Source of the DNA: JAGNGI01 sp035448825
GTDB taxonomy: Bacteria; Fidelibacterota; UBA2242
Assembly (NCBI GenBank): GCA_035448825.1
Contig: DAOTJS010000051.1
Location: 1-5,067 of the forward strand
Direction of reading: 5' to 3'
Length of the DNA: 5,067 nt
Positions 1 to 5,067 of this stretch are shown in pieces. A program made the translations under genes and the position numbers. Every line of letters begins with the position of its first letter. The stretch's first letter is position 1. The notes beneath the pieces were generated by a model. It saw only the letters and a list, made by a program, of their open reading frames with translations. It ran no database searches and was not told where the DNA came from.

Positions 1-1672
1 CACAAGTCGTGTAAACGCAATCATTGACGTAAAAGACTTTTTTATCTACTTTACTGATTTTATCGCCATAATAATAACCGTCCTGTTCCTTGGTTTTGCC
101 ACTAACGATGCGACCGCGCTGAGTTTTTAAATTATAAACCATGCTTTCGCCGACAAACGGTTCCCGCCCGCGCTGATTAAGAACCGGCAAATCAGCGTTG
201 GTGGAATCGTAAGGTGGCGGGCTTAATGGATAAGCATACAATAAATTTTCATTCCAATTGATGTTAATTTTGCCGGCAGTTAACTCGATATCGGCGTACT
301 GAATTTTGGCGTTTAGATAAAGATCGGTCAGTTTGCGATCAACAAAATAGTCTATCTGCTCGGCGCTATAGATAACGGTGGTATCCAAGTCGGTATTGGT
401 TTCGTGCGGAATAAAGCGTCCCTGCGTGCCGCCGACAACGGTGATTGTATTGATTTTCTGGTCAATGAATTTTAACCGGATTGTGTCGCCGCTGACTTCA
501 TTAATGCCCAGAATGATACTGTCCTCCAGCATGTTATACAGGCTGGTTGCCATAACGGCAACCACGATCGAATCGGCTTGATCATCTCGAAAATAAATTT
601 CCATAAACTTGCCAGTGATTTCGTCATAAGTTTTAATGGAATCGCCATGAGCGAGACTATCGGACTCGGCTGGTAAATAAGCCTTGCCCACGGCATTGGC
701 ACGTGCATCTTCGTCAATATACAATGCTGAAATTTTTTCATTCTCAAAGTGTAAGCGCATAACTTTACCGGTCAATTCCTGACCGTCGCTCAACACCCGT
801 GGATTATCGGTCAGCGTGGCAACTTCTAGTGAATCAATGTACGTCAGAGTTTGAGAATAAGCGGTAAAGTCCTTACTCTGAATGCGCACGTTGCCAATTG
901 CCTGAAAATTACCTTCTTTTTCAACGAGGCGAATGGTATCGGCGTAAATCCGAAACGATTCGACACCAGCAGTATCAAAACGGGTTAGCATCGGTCGGTT
1001 CAAGGCAAAAATATTGCCAGTCTTATTGAAATAAATCAAACTGTCAGAAGCCAGCTCCAGGTGTCGCTTGACATCGTATAAAACAGCCTGTCCAATGGCA
1101 ACTGATTTCTTCTCTTTAGAATAATAGTGAATCAGGTTGGAACGAACGCTCCGACTGCTATCCTTAAGAAGAACATTACCTTGGGCGTGAGCGATTTCGT
1201 CTTTGACTAAATATATCAAGCGACGGGCAGTGATTGATAAAGTACTGTCAAATAGAATCGGACGACCACGGGCCACAATCGAATCTCTTTCGCTAAAATA
1301 AACCAGCGAATCAGCCTTCAGAACTTTATTATCACTGGTTGCAACGACGTTGCGGTAGAAATCGGCGCGTTGATCTTTTTCTAACCAGTAAGCCAGATCG
1401 CAAGCCAATTGCAACCCGCCCTTTTGGAAAAGAACATCGCCAGTAAGCCTTTTAATTGGCACATCGAAGCGGTAAAACTGCTCGAGTTTATCGGCGCGAA
1501 TGAGACGCAGAGGCTCATACTTTTCGGCGGCGTCGGCCGAATCAAAGAACACCAATCCAATCAGCATAATTAGCAAACTAATTATTACACCCAGTCGAGT
1601 AATTTTCAAGAGTGATTGCTGGAAATTAATCCTTACACTATTCCAATATCTACCATTTACCTGAAAACACAT
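1..1672 (-). CDS. lptD: LptD/OstA-like LPS-assembly outer membrane protein, N-terminal part (cut by window edge)
   Basis: LptD with LptE forms the outer-membrane translocon that receives LPS from the LptA bridge and places it in the outer leaflet. I translated the minus strand by hand: 557 codons are open without a stop to the window edge. Numbering from the ATG at 1672, residues 27-43 are a hydrophobic signal segment followed by an AxA-type cleavage site near 46-48. Residues 58-400 show OstA/LptA-like beta repeats, with a CDLAYW motif at 91-96 and recurring G-N/D-V turns (78-80, 165-167, 260-262). The segment MVYNLKTQRG (511-520) leads to YTTC (554-557), which matches the FTSC region holding a disulfide cysteine in E. 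coli LptD. The C-terminal barrel should lie beyond base 1. The start is uncertain: ATG 1672 gives a 26-residue pre-hydrophobic region, while TTG 1609 gives a neater signal peptide; neither has a good Shine-Dalgarno. A barrel-less OstA-like protein cannot be excluded. The gene faces away from its neighbour across a divergent spacer. Confidence 0.82.
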   Translation of the reverse strand, partial: MCFQVNGRYWNSVRINFQQSLLKITRLGVIISLLIMLIGLVFFDSADAAEKYEPLRLIRADKLEQFYRFDVPIKRLTGDVLFQKGGLQLACDLAYWLEKDQRADFYRNVVATSDNKVLKADSLVYFSERDSIVARGRPILFDSTLSITARRLIYLVKDEIAHAQGNVLLKDSSRSVRSNLIHYYSKEKKSVAIGQAVLYDVKRHLELASDSLIYFNKTGNIFALNRPMLTRFDTAGVESFRIYADTIRLVEKEGNFQAIGNVRIQSKDFTAYSQTLTYIDSLEVATLTDNPRVLSDGQELTGKVMRLHFENEKISALYIDEDARANAVGKAYLPAESDSLAHGDSIKTYDEITGKFMEIYFRDDQADSIVVAVMATSLYNMLEDSIILGINEVSGDTIRLKFIDQKINTITVVGGTQGRFIPHETNTDLDTTVIYSAEQIDYFVDRKLTDLYLNAKIQYADIELTAGKININWNENLLYAYPLSPPPYDSTNADLPVLNQRGREPFVGESMVYNLKTQRGRIVSGKTKEQDGYYYGDKISKVDKKVFYVNDCVYTTC

Positions 1673-1718
1673 CAATATTAAATATAAAAATTCTTTTCCT
1701 TTGTTCTTAGGTTTAATT

Positions 1719-1853
1719 AATGATAGCCAAAAACTATACTATCGTATTATGAATATTTCATTCACCGTGAGAATAAGAATAGGTTAATTTCGTGGGATAT
1801 AATTTTCGATATTCTCGTCTTTTGACCGTAACTATAGTTTTTGAGAAATCATT
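1719..1853. repeat. Inverted (mirrored) repeat in the divergent promoter region
   Basis: The 11-mer TATAGTTTTTG lies on the plus strand at 1833-1843, and its exact reverse complement lies at 1728-1738. Each copy is followed, 3 or 4 bases downstream in its own orientation, by ATCATT (1848-1853 on plus; 1724-1719 on minus). Each copy therefore points toward one of the divergent genes. A second nested pair, GAGAATA (1769-1775) and TATTCTC (1810-1816), lies between the arms. It could be a regulator site or a symmetric pair of promoter elements, since each copy holds a TATAGT hexamer; chance in AT-rich DNA is possible. Confidence 0.5.
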
Positions 1854-1929
1854 TCACGAATAGTTCTTACTACGGCGCCAACTAATAAAATGTTAGATTA
1901 TAGTCAAAGAAGTTATTACATTGCTGGCA

Positions 1930-1944
1930 GTTCTTTAATAGAAC
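1930..1944. repeat. Short perfect palindrome upstream of the barrel gene
   Basis: GTTCT and AGAAC form a perfect 5-base inverted repeat with a 5-base centre (TTAAT). It sits about 46 bases before the barrel-gene start codon, probably in the transcribed leader or close to the promoter. It may be a small operator or a leader hairpin. It is short enough to be chance. Confidence 0.25.
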
Positions 1945-1978
1945 AAGGTAATTTGGATTTTAACAAGGAGTTGCAGTT

Positions 1979-1985
1979 AAGGAGG
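1979..1985 (+). promoter_or_regulatory. Strong ribosome binding site of the barrel gene
   Basis: AAGGAGG is a near-perfect anti-16S match ending 5 bases before the ATG at 1991, which fixes that start. A second partial match, AAGGAG at 1965-1970, lies about 20 bases from the start and is probably not used. Confidence 0.85.
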
Positions 1986-1990
1986 TTGAA

Positions 1991-3520
1991 ATGAAAAAGT
2001 ATTCTGCGGGATTTGGATTAATTCTTTTGGTATCCATTGGTTTTGCTCAGACCTATCATATCACCGATTTTATTCCGGATTTACTGAAAACCTGGCAGGT
2101 TTATGGGACGCTCAGTTCATCGCTTTCCGGCGATGATAGCGAAGCTGAACGCAAAGATATTGGTACTAGCGAATACACAGACGAGGATAAAAATTCAACT
2201 ATAAGTCTTACGCCCACAGTTTACTATAAATATATTTGGTTGACCACTAATCAGGAATTTTCCATTAATTCTAATATCCAAGGGCTTTATGAAAGAAGTA
2301 ATAATCGAAGCGATCAAAATAATTTTAATCTTGGTTTTAGTATTGACGATGTGACAAACAAGTATATTGATGGTAGATTTCAAGGAATAATCGAATATAC
2401 TCGGTATCTGTTTTGTCAAAATCGGCTAGGCGTTTCAGTCGGGACTAATTTTAATTTAAATGAGAATAATCGCAAGACAACGGAAATAGAAAAAATTCAA
2501 TCTTCAATCACTGACCATTGGGATAAAAATAATAGCGAATCCCATCATTCTCACCATTCGGTTTCTCTGTACCCGGGCATTGTCTATGGCCGCATTTACA
2601 ATGGTAATTATGCCGCCAAAGCCGAAGAAATTTTAACCGAATTGAAGAAGCAGAGTCTTCTTCAGCGCGATTTGACTGTTGCCGAATTTCAGGAATTCTC
2701 CCATCTAATAATGAATCATGTTGCGGCTTATCATTATGATTCACGAATTAAAAATATCGAAACTTTAACAGATATTATAGACTATCTCGAATCAATCGGC
2801 GTTCTGAAGGAACTCGACATAGCCAGTTTTGTGACTATCAATGACATCTATCTTTTCAGTCCGGCGCGTAAAATACGTAATTTCGGTAAACAATTTTATC
2901 TTCAAAGCGGACTGAGATATTCACCCGATGTTTATAATTATGAAGATGAAAATTGGTATCGCAGTTGGTATGCTGACAATGGCATCTTCTACCACGATAG
3001 CCTGCTCGAAAATTATCGGACAGTTACCAGCCAGAAGAATCGAGTTTTGTCGCATTCGTACTGGTACAAAATTGGATTCGAACATTATCAGGTAAAATCA
3101 TGGCATTTGTGGTATAACTATGGAGCTTATTTTGATCACTCATTTTCTCCACAAAGATATACTGAAAAGCTTAAGACTGAACGTATTGATATTACAAGCA
3201 GGTCATTTAACAGGTCGCGTAGCGATGAGGTTGCGGCGTTTGCCGGGTTTAATTACCAATTCACTAGCCGATCGGTCCTAAGCTTACCGGTCAGCATTAC
3301 TTATTCAAGAGATCGCACACATTGGAATTCAGGATCAAAAAATATCGTATATTTCACCGGAGTGACAATGGGAGCGGAATTTACCTACTATCTGACACCA
3401 AAATGGTCATTGACTTCATCGGGCCAAATCATTCATTCTTATTACCGTTATTCTTTGGATAAACAAACAAACCGAAGTACTTATGGTACATTGAGATTTT
3501 CGATGACCTATTATTGGTAA
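1991..3520 (+). CDS. Secreted beta-barrel outer-membrane protein with helical insert, function unknown
   Basis: The 509-residue product starts with a classical signal peptide (KK, hydrophobic 5-18, probable cleavage after GFA at 17-19). Most of the rest consists of alternating aromatic/polar stretches typical of outer-membrane strands, such as 300-310, 355-385 and 425-509. It ends in FSMTYYW, a terminal aromatic residue fitting the signal recognised by the BAM complex. The barrel pattern is interrupted at about 207-287 by a charged, clearly helical stretch directly after the strand motif YPGIVYGRIYN (194-204). I recall similar inserts, following a G-x-V-x-YGR-type strand, in uncharacterised outer-membrane proteins; they are likely periplasmic. 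A histidine cluster (H185, H186, H188, H189) lies at the end of a long polar loop. The start is set by the strong ribosome binding site. No transporter, enzyme or receptor signature is recognised, so a substrate cannot be given. It may form a pore or be structural. Confidence 0.85.
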   Translation: MKKYSAGFGLILLVSIGFAQTYHITDFIPDLLKTWQVYGTLSSSLSGDDSEAERKDIGTSEYTDEDKNSTISLTPTVYYKYIWLTTNQEFSINSNIQGLYERSNNRSDQNNFNLGFSIDDVTNKYIDGRFQGIIEYTRYLFCQNRLGVSVGTNFNLNENNRKTTEIEKIQSSITDHWDKNNSESHHSHHSVSLYPGIVYGRIYNGNYAAKAEEILTELKKQSLLQRDLTVAEFQEFSHLIMNHVAAYHYDSRIKNIETLTDIIDYLESIGVLKELDIASFVTINDIYLFSPARKIRNFGKQFYLQSGLRYSPDVYNYEDENWYRSWYADNGIFYHDSLLENYRTVTSQKNRVLSHSYWYKIGFEHYQVKSWHLWYNYGAYFDHSFSPQRYTEKLKTERIDITSRSFNRSRSDEVAAFAGFNYQFTSRSVLSLPVSITYSRDRTHWNSGSKNIVYFTGVTMGAEFTYYLTPKWSLTSSGQIIHSYYRYSLDKQTNRSTYGTLRFSMTYYW

Positions 3521-3527
3521 ATGCTAT

Positions 3528-3573
3528 AGGGCAAGGTTCAATCACGACTTACCCGGATTTTTACCTTGTTTTT
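3528..3573 (+). terminator. Possible rho-independent terminator after the barrel gene
   Basis: CAAGGT (3532-3537) pairs with ACCTTG (3563-3568), and the right arm runs straight into TTTTT. The stem can be lengthened outward by G-T pairs with bases 3528-3531. The loop of 25 bases is long and the perfect stem only 6 pairs, so this is a weak candidate. Its position 11 bases after the stop codon supports it. Confidence 0.35.
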
Positions 3574-3586
3574 ATGCCTTTATAAT
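3560..3586 (+). promoter_or_regulatory. Candidate promoter for the TPR lipoprotein gene
   Basis: A perfect TATAAT box lies at 3581-3586, with TTTACC (3560-3565, 4 of 6 matches to TTGACA) 15 bases upstream. The spacing is shorter than the usual 17, and AT-rich DNA throws up TATAAT by chance. It is well placed, 44 bases before the start codon. If the organism belongs to the Bacteroidota, whose main promoters use a different consensus, this call would weaken. Confidence 0.35.
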
Positions 3587-3617
3587 TGAAAATTAAGCGT
3601 AAATGACGAGTAATTTC

Positions 3618-3622
3618 AGGAG
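3618..3622 (+). promoter_or_regulatory. Ribosome binding site deciding the lipoprotein start
   Basis: AGGAG ends 7 bases before the ATG at 3630. The in-frame ATG at 3603 has no such site upstream and would place nine extra polar residues ahead of the signal peptide, so 3630 is the better start. Confidence 0.8.
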
Positions 3623-3629
3623 AAATAAT

Positions 3630-4004
3630 ATGAAGCGTTCCACCCTTGTCCGGTTTGCTATTTTCTTTTCTTTGACCTTAGTGTTAATATTTTTCTCCGG
3701 GTGCGCGACGGAAGCGCAGAGACATTACGATCTCGGCAAATGGTATTACGAAAAAGGCTTGATCAATGAAGCCATTCTCGAATTCAAAGCCGCTACCCAG
3801 AAGGATCCCGATTTTTATCAAGCCCATCAGAGCCTGGCGATCGCCTACGCCAAAAAGGGCTGGTACGATTACGCTCTGAAAGAAGCCGAAATATCCTTCG
3901 ATTTACATCCATCGGATGAAAGCTATAATCTGATCCAGATTATCCGACATAAGAAAATTCTCGAACCGGCTTACGAGTCAGCCTTAACTGATACTCTTCA
4001 ATAG
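3630..4004 (+). CDS. Small TPR-repeat lipoprotein
   Basis: The 124-residue product has a type II signal peptide: KR at 2-3, hydrophobic 9-22, then FFSGC with the lipidated cysteine at 25. The Phe at -3 is not the preferred Leu, but SGC is otherwise good. The residue after Cys is Ala, not Asp, which by the E. coli Lol rule favours the outer membrane. The mature part has two tetratricopeptide repeats, about 29-62 (LGKWYYEKGLINEAILEFKA core, ending DPD) and 63-96 (AIAYAKKGWYDYAL core, ending HPS), then a short helical tail. TPR lipoproteins of this size act as anchored protein-interaction adaptors in the periplasm (compare PilF/PilW and BamD-like folds), but this one is too short and generic to assign. 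It follows the barrel gene in the same direction after about 110 bases, and a link to that protein is possible but unproven. Confidence 0.85.
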   Translation: MKRSTLVRFAIFFSLTLVLIFFSGCATEAQRHYDLGKWYYEKGLINEAILEFKAATQKDPDFYQAHQSLAIAYAKKGWYDYALKEAEISFDLHPSDESYNLIQIIRHKKILEPAYESALTDTLQ

Positions 4005-4029
4005 TAGATTAAAACCACGACTATTTACT

Positions 4030-4056
4030 ACCGGGCGAGGAGCAATTGCTTCCGGT
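4030..4056 (+). terminator. Hairpin after the lipoprotein gene, possible terminator
   Basis: ACCGG (4030-4034) pairs with CCGGT (4052-4056), with an inner AGC-AATT-GCT hairpin at 4041-4050. It lies 25 bases after the stop codon. No strong T-run follows (CGTTAAATTT), so it may be a weak or rho-assisted terminator or an mRNA 3'-end stabiliser. Confidence 0.35.
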
Positions 4057-4110
4057 CGTTAAATTTGCGTCATTTTGAAAGGGAGGATTTTTAAAATTTT
4101 ATTTCGTATT

Positions 4111-4128
4111 CTTTGCGATCTTTGCGGT
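4111..4128. repeat. Tandem 9-base repeat before the DUF1848 gene
   Basis: CTTTGCGAT is followed directly by CTTTGCGGT, two copies differing at one base. They lie 11 bases before the start codon at 4140. From memory, similar CTTTGCG-rich strings occur between genes in many environmental genomes; here only two copies are present and the role is unknown. Confidence 0.6.
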
Positions 4129-4139
4129 AATTTATACCG

Positions 4140-4976
4140 ATGAAGCATATTCTCTCTGTCAGTCGCCGAAGTGATATCCCGGCTTTTTATGGGGAGTGGT
4201 TTCTACAAAAAGTCCGCGAAGGCAATGTTACCTTGTCCAGCCCATTTTCCAACCGAATCCAGTCGGTTTCTCTATGCCCCGAAGATGTCAGTGCGATTGT
4301 ATTCTGGTCGAAAAATTACCAGCCATTTTTGCCGATTCTTAAGCAGATTAAGCCGCTTTATAATGGTCGTTTTCTGTTTCACTTGACGATGAATGGTTTC
4401 AGCGGTCTAGCAAAAATCCTGCTGGAACCCGGTGCGCCTGATACTGAAAAGGCTTTGAAAACAGCTCATTTATTGTGTGATGAATATGGTCCGGGGAAAA
4501 TTTTATGGCGCTTCGATCCCATCATTTTTTCCAATCTAACACCGCCGGAAGAACGTCTGGAGGCTTTCAGTAAATTAGCCGAGCAGTTACGGGGGCTGAC
4601 TCGGCGTTGTTACGTCAGTTTCGTTGATCTCTATGGCAAAGTCAAACGCCGTTTTAACGCCGCAGAAGCTTCCGGCAAAATCCAGTTTGATAAGCCGGAA
4701 CTGCCTGAGCAAGTTGACTTTCTGGAAAATTTGAAACCAATCGCTACCACAACCGGAATCCAGTTATTCACTTGCTGTGAAGATGAGATTGGTGCGGCGG
4801 CTGGTTTGCCGAAAGGCCATTGTATCGACGCCGAATTACTGAAGCGCCTTTTTCCCGATGAGGAATTTCCAACCCAAATGCGACCTACTCGACCGCAGTG
4901 CGGTTGTTATATCAGTCGTGACATTGGAGCCTACCGCACATGCCGTCACGCCTGCCTTTATTGCTATGCACAATGA
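4140..4976 (+). CDS. DUF1848 family protein with C-terminal Fe-S-type cysteine cluster
   Basis: The 278-residue length is normal for the family. It has DUF1848 (PF08902) hallmarks from end to end: SVSRRSDIPAFYGEW (6-20), IVFWSKN (53-59), WRFDPIIF (123-130), a conserved-looking CYVSFVDLYGK (157-167), a cysteine pair in LFTCCEDE (209-216), GHCID (226-230), and a final CGC (254-256) plus CRHACLYCYA (268-277). C268, C272 and C275 form CxxxCxxC, the spacing used by radical-SAM enzymes to bind a [4Fe-4S] cluster. No signal peptide or membrane segment is seen, so it is likely cytoplasmic. The family's reaction is not known to me; an Fe-S or radical-SAM role is inferred. The ATG at 4140 is the first possible ATG because an in-frame TAA lies at 4128-4130, yet no Shine-Dalgarno is close to it. 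It is separated from the lipoprotein gene by 135 bases and is probably functionally unrelated to the envelope genes. Confidence 0.93.
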   Translation: MKHILSVSRRSDIPAFYGEWFLQKVREGNVTLSSPFSNRIQSVSLCPEDVSAIVFWSKNYQPFLPILKQIKPLYNGRFLFHLTMNGFSGLAKILLEPGAPDTEKALKTAHLLCDEYGPGKILWRFDPIIFSNLTPPEERLEAFSKLAEQLRGLTRRCYVSFVDLYGKVKRRFNAAEASGKIQFDKPELPEQVDFLENLKPIATTTGIQLFTCCEDEIGAAAGLPKGHCIDAELLKRLFPDEEFPTQMRPTRPQCGCYISRDIGAYRTCRHACLYCYAQ

Positions 4977-4997
4977 GGGGAACAAATATCACTTTTT

Positions 4998-5019
4998 ACT
5001 ATTTAATGAATAGTTTTTT
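4998..5019 (+). terminator. Rho-independent terminator candidate after the DUF1848 gene
   Basis: ACTATT (4998-5003) and AATAGT (5009-5014) form a perfect 6-pair stem with a 5-base loop, followed by a T-run to 5019. It lies 21 bases after the stop codon. The stem is AT-rich and therefore weak, but the stem-loop-T layout is canonical. Confidence 0.5.
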
Positions 5020-5067
5020 GATTGATGAATGAATAGATATTTTTGGTAATTATGGGAAAATTTTTGA

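Larger units (their letters stand above)
1673..1990. other. AT-rich divergent intergenic spacer
   Basis: This spacer of about 318 bases separates the minus-strand lptD-like gene from the plus-strand barrel gene, so it should hold promoters for both. I see no coding frame and no RNA gene. It contains a mirrored 20/21-base element (1719-1738 and 1833-1853), several short palindromes (TGAAT/ATTCA at 1750-1764, TCAC-C-GTGA at 1762-1770, GAAAT-C-ATTTC at 1845-1855, GTTCT/AGAAC at 1930-1944), and a strong ribosome binding site at its right end. No convincing paired -35/-10 boxes could be assigned. Confidence 0.75.

Noticed and set aside
378..581. Plus-strand 67-codon frame
   Set aside because: It lies antisense inside the intact lptD-like frame, has no ribosome binding site and gives a low-complexity sequence with no recognisable motif.
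472..747. Minus-strand 91-codon frame
   Set aside because: It is on the same strand as the lptD-like gene but in another frame, fully inside it; the OstA-repeat frame is the coherent one.
1728..1843. MITE or other small mobile element bounded by the 11-base inverted repeat
   Set aside because: I see no target-site duplication outside the arms, and the ATCATT extension lies outside the arms in each orientation, which fits paired regulatory elements better than element termini.
1949..1955. Bacteroidota-type -7 box (TAnnTTTG) before the barrel gene
   Set aside because: The string is TAATTTG, one base short of the consensus, and no TTTG -33 element is correctly spaced.
2195..2744. Two minus-strand frames (2195-2419 and 2508-2744)
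   Set aside because: Both lie antisense within the barrel gene, which has a signal peptide, a strong ribosome binding site and a barrel C-terminus. They are shadows.
3603..3629. Upstream ATG at 3603 for the lipoprotein gene
   Set aside because: It has no ribosome binding site and would lengthen the signal peptide n-region; AGGAG at 3618-3622 serves the ATG at 3630.
4171..4386. Plus-strand 71-codon frame
   Set aside because: It overlaps the DUF1848 gene in another frame; the family motifs are all in the longer frame.
5052..5067. ATG at 5052 as the start of a next gene
   Set aside because: Only five codons are visible and no ribosome binding site precedes it, so it cannot be supported.

Overview
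The window comes from a diderm (Gram-negative type) bacterium. It carries the N-terminal half of an LptD/OstA-like LPS-assembly protein, a secreted beta-barrel outer-membrane protein and a small TPR lipoprotein. DNA is moderately AT-rich, especially between genes. The CD-x-A-Y style OstA repeats and the YTTC motif resemble LptD proteins of the Bacteroidota/FCB group and related candidate phyla, but placement below 'diderm' is only a guess. No tRNA, rRNA, CRISPR array, insertion sequence or phage gene was seen.

Layout. Bases 1-1672 (minus strand) hold a long open frame that runs off the left edge: a signal sequence, then OstA/LptA-like beta repeats, ending at the YTTC motif just before the expected C-terminal barrel. 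A roughly 318-base AT-rich divergent spacer follows, carrying a mirrored 20-base element that points toward both flanking genes. On the plus strand come a 509-residue outer-membrane beta-barrel protein with a helical insert (1991-3520), a 124-residue TPR lipoprotein (3630-4004), and a 278-residue DUF1848 protein with a C-terminal cysteine cluster (4140-4976). The last 91 bases hold a probable terminator and no supportable gene.

How the genes relate. The first three genes all concern the outer membrane or periplasm: LPS insertion, an uncharacterised barrel, and an anchored TPR adaptor. The barrel and lipoprotein genes are co-directional but separated by about 110 bases with a weak terminator-like hairpin and a TATAAT box, so they are probably separate units. 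The DUF1848 gene looks unrelated: it is cytoplasmic, probably binds an Fe-S cluster, and has no ribosome binding site at the usual distance.

No clear multi-gene novel system is visible. The points most worth a second look are the radical-SAM-like cysteine motif at the extreme C-terminus of the DUF1848 protein, the mirrored element in the divergent spacer, and the barrel protein's helical insert and histidine cluster.
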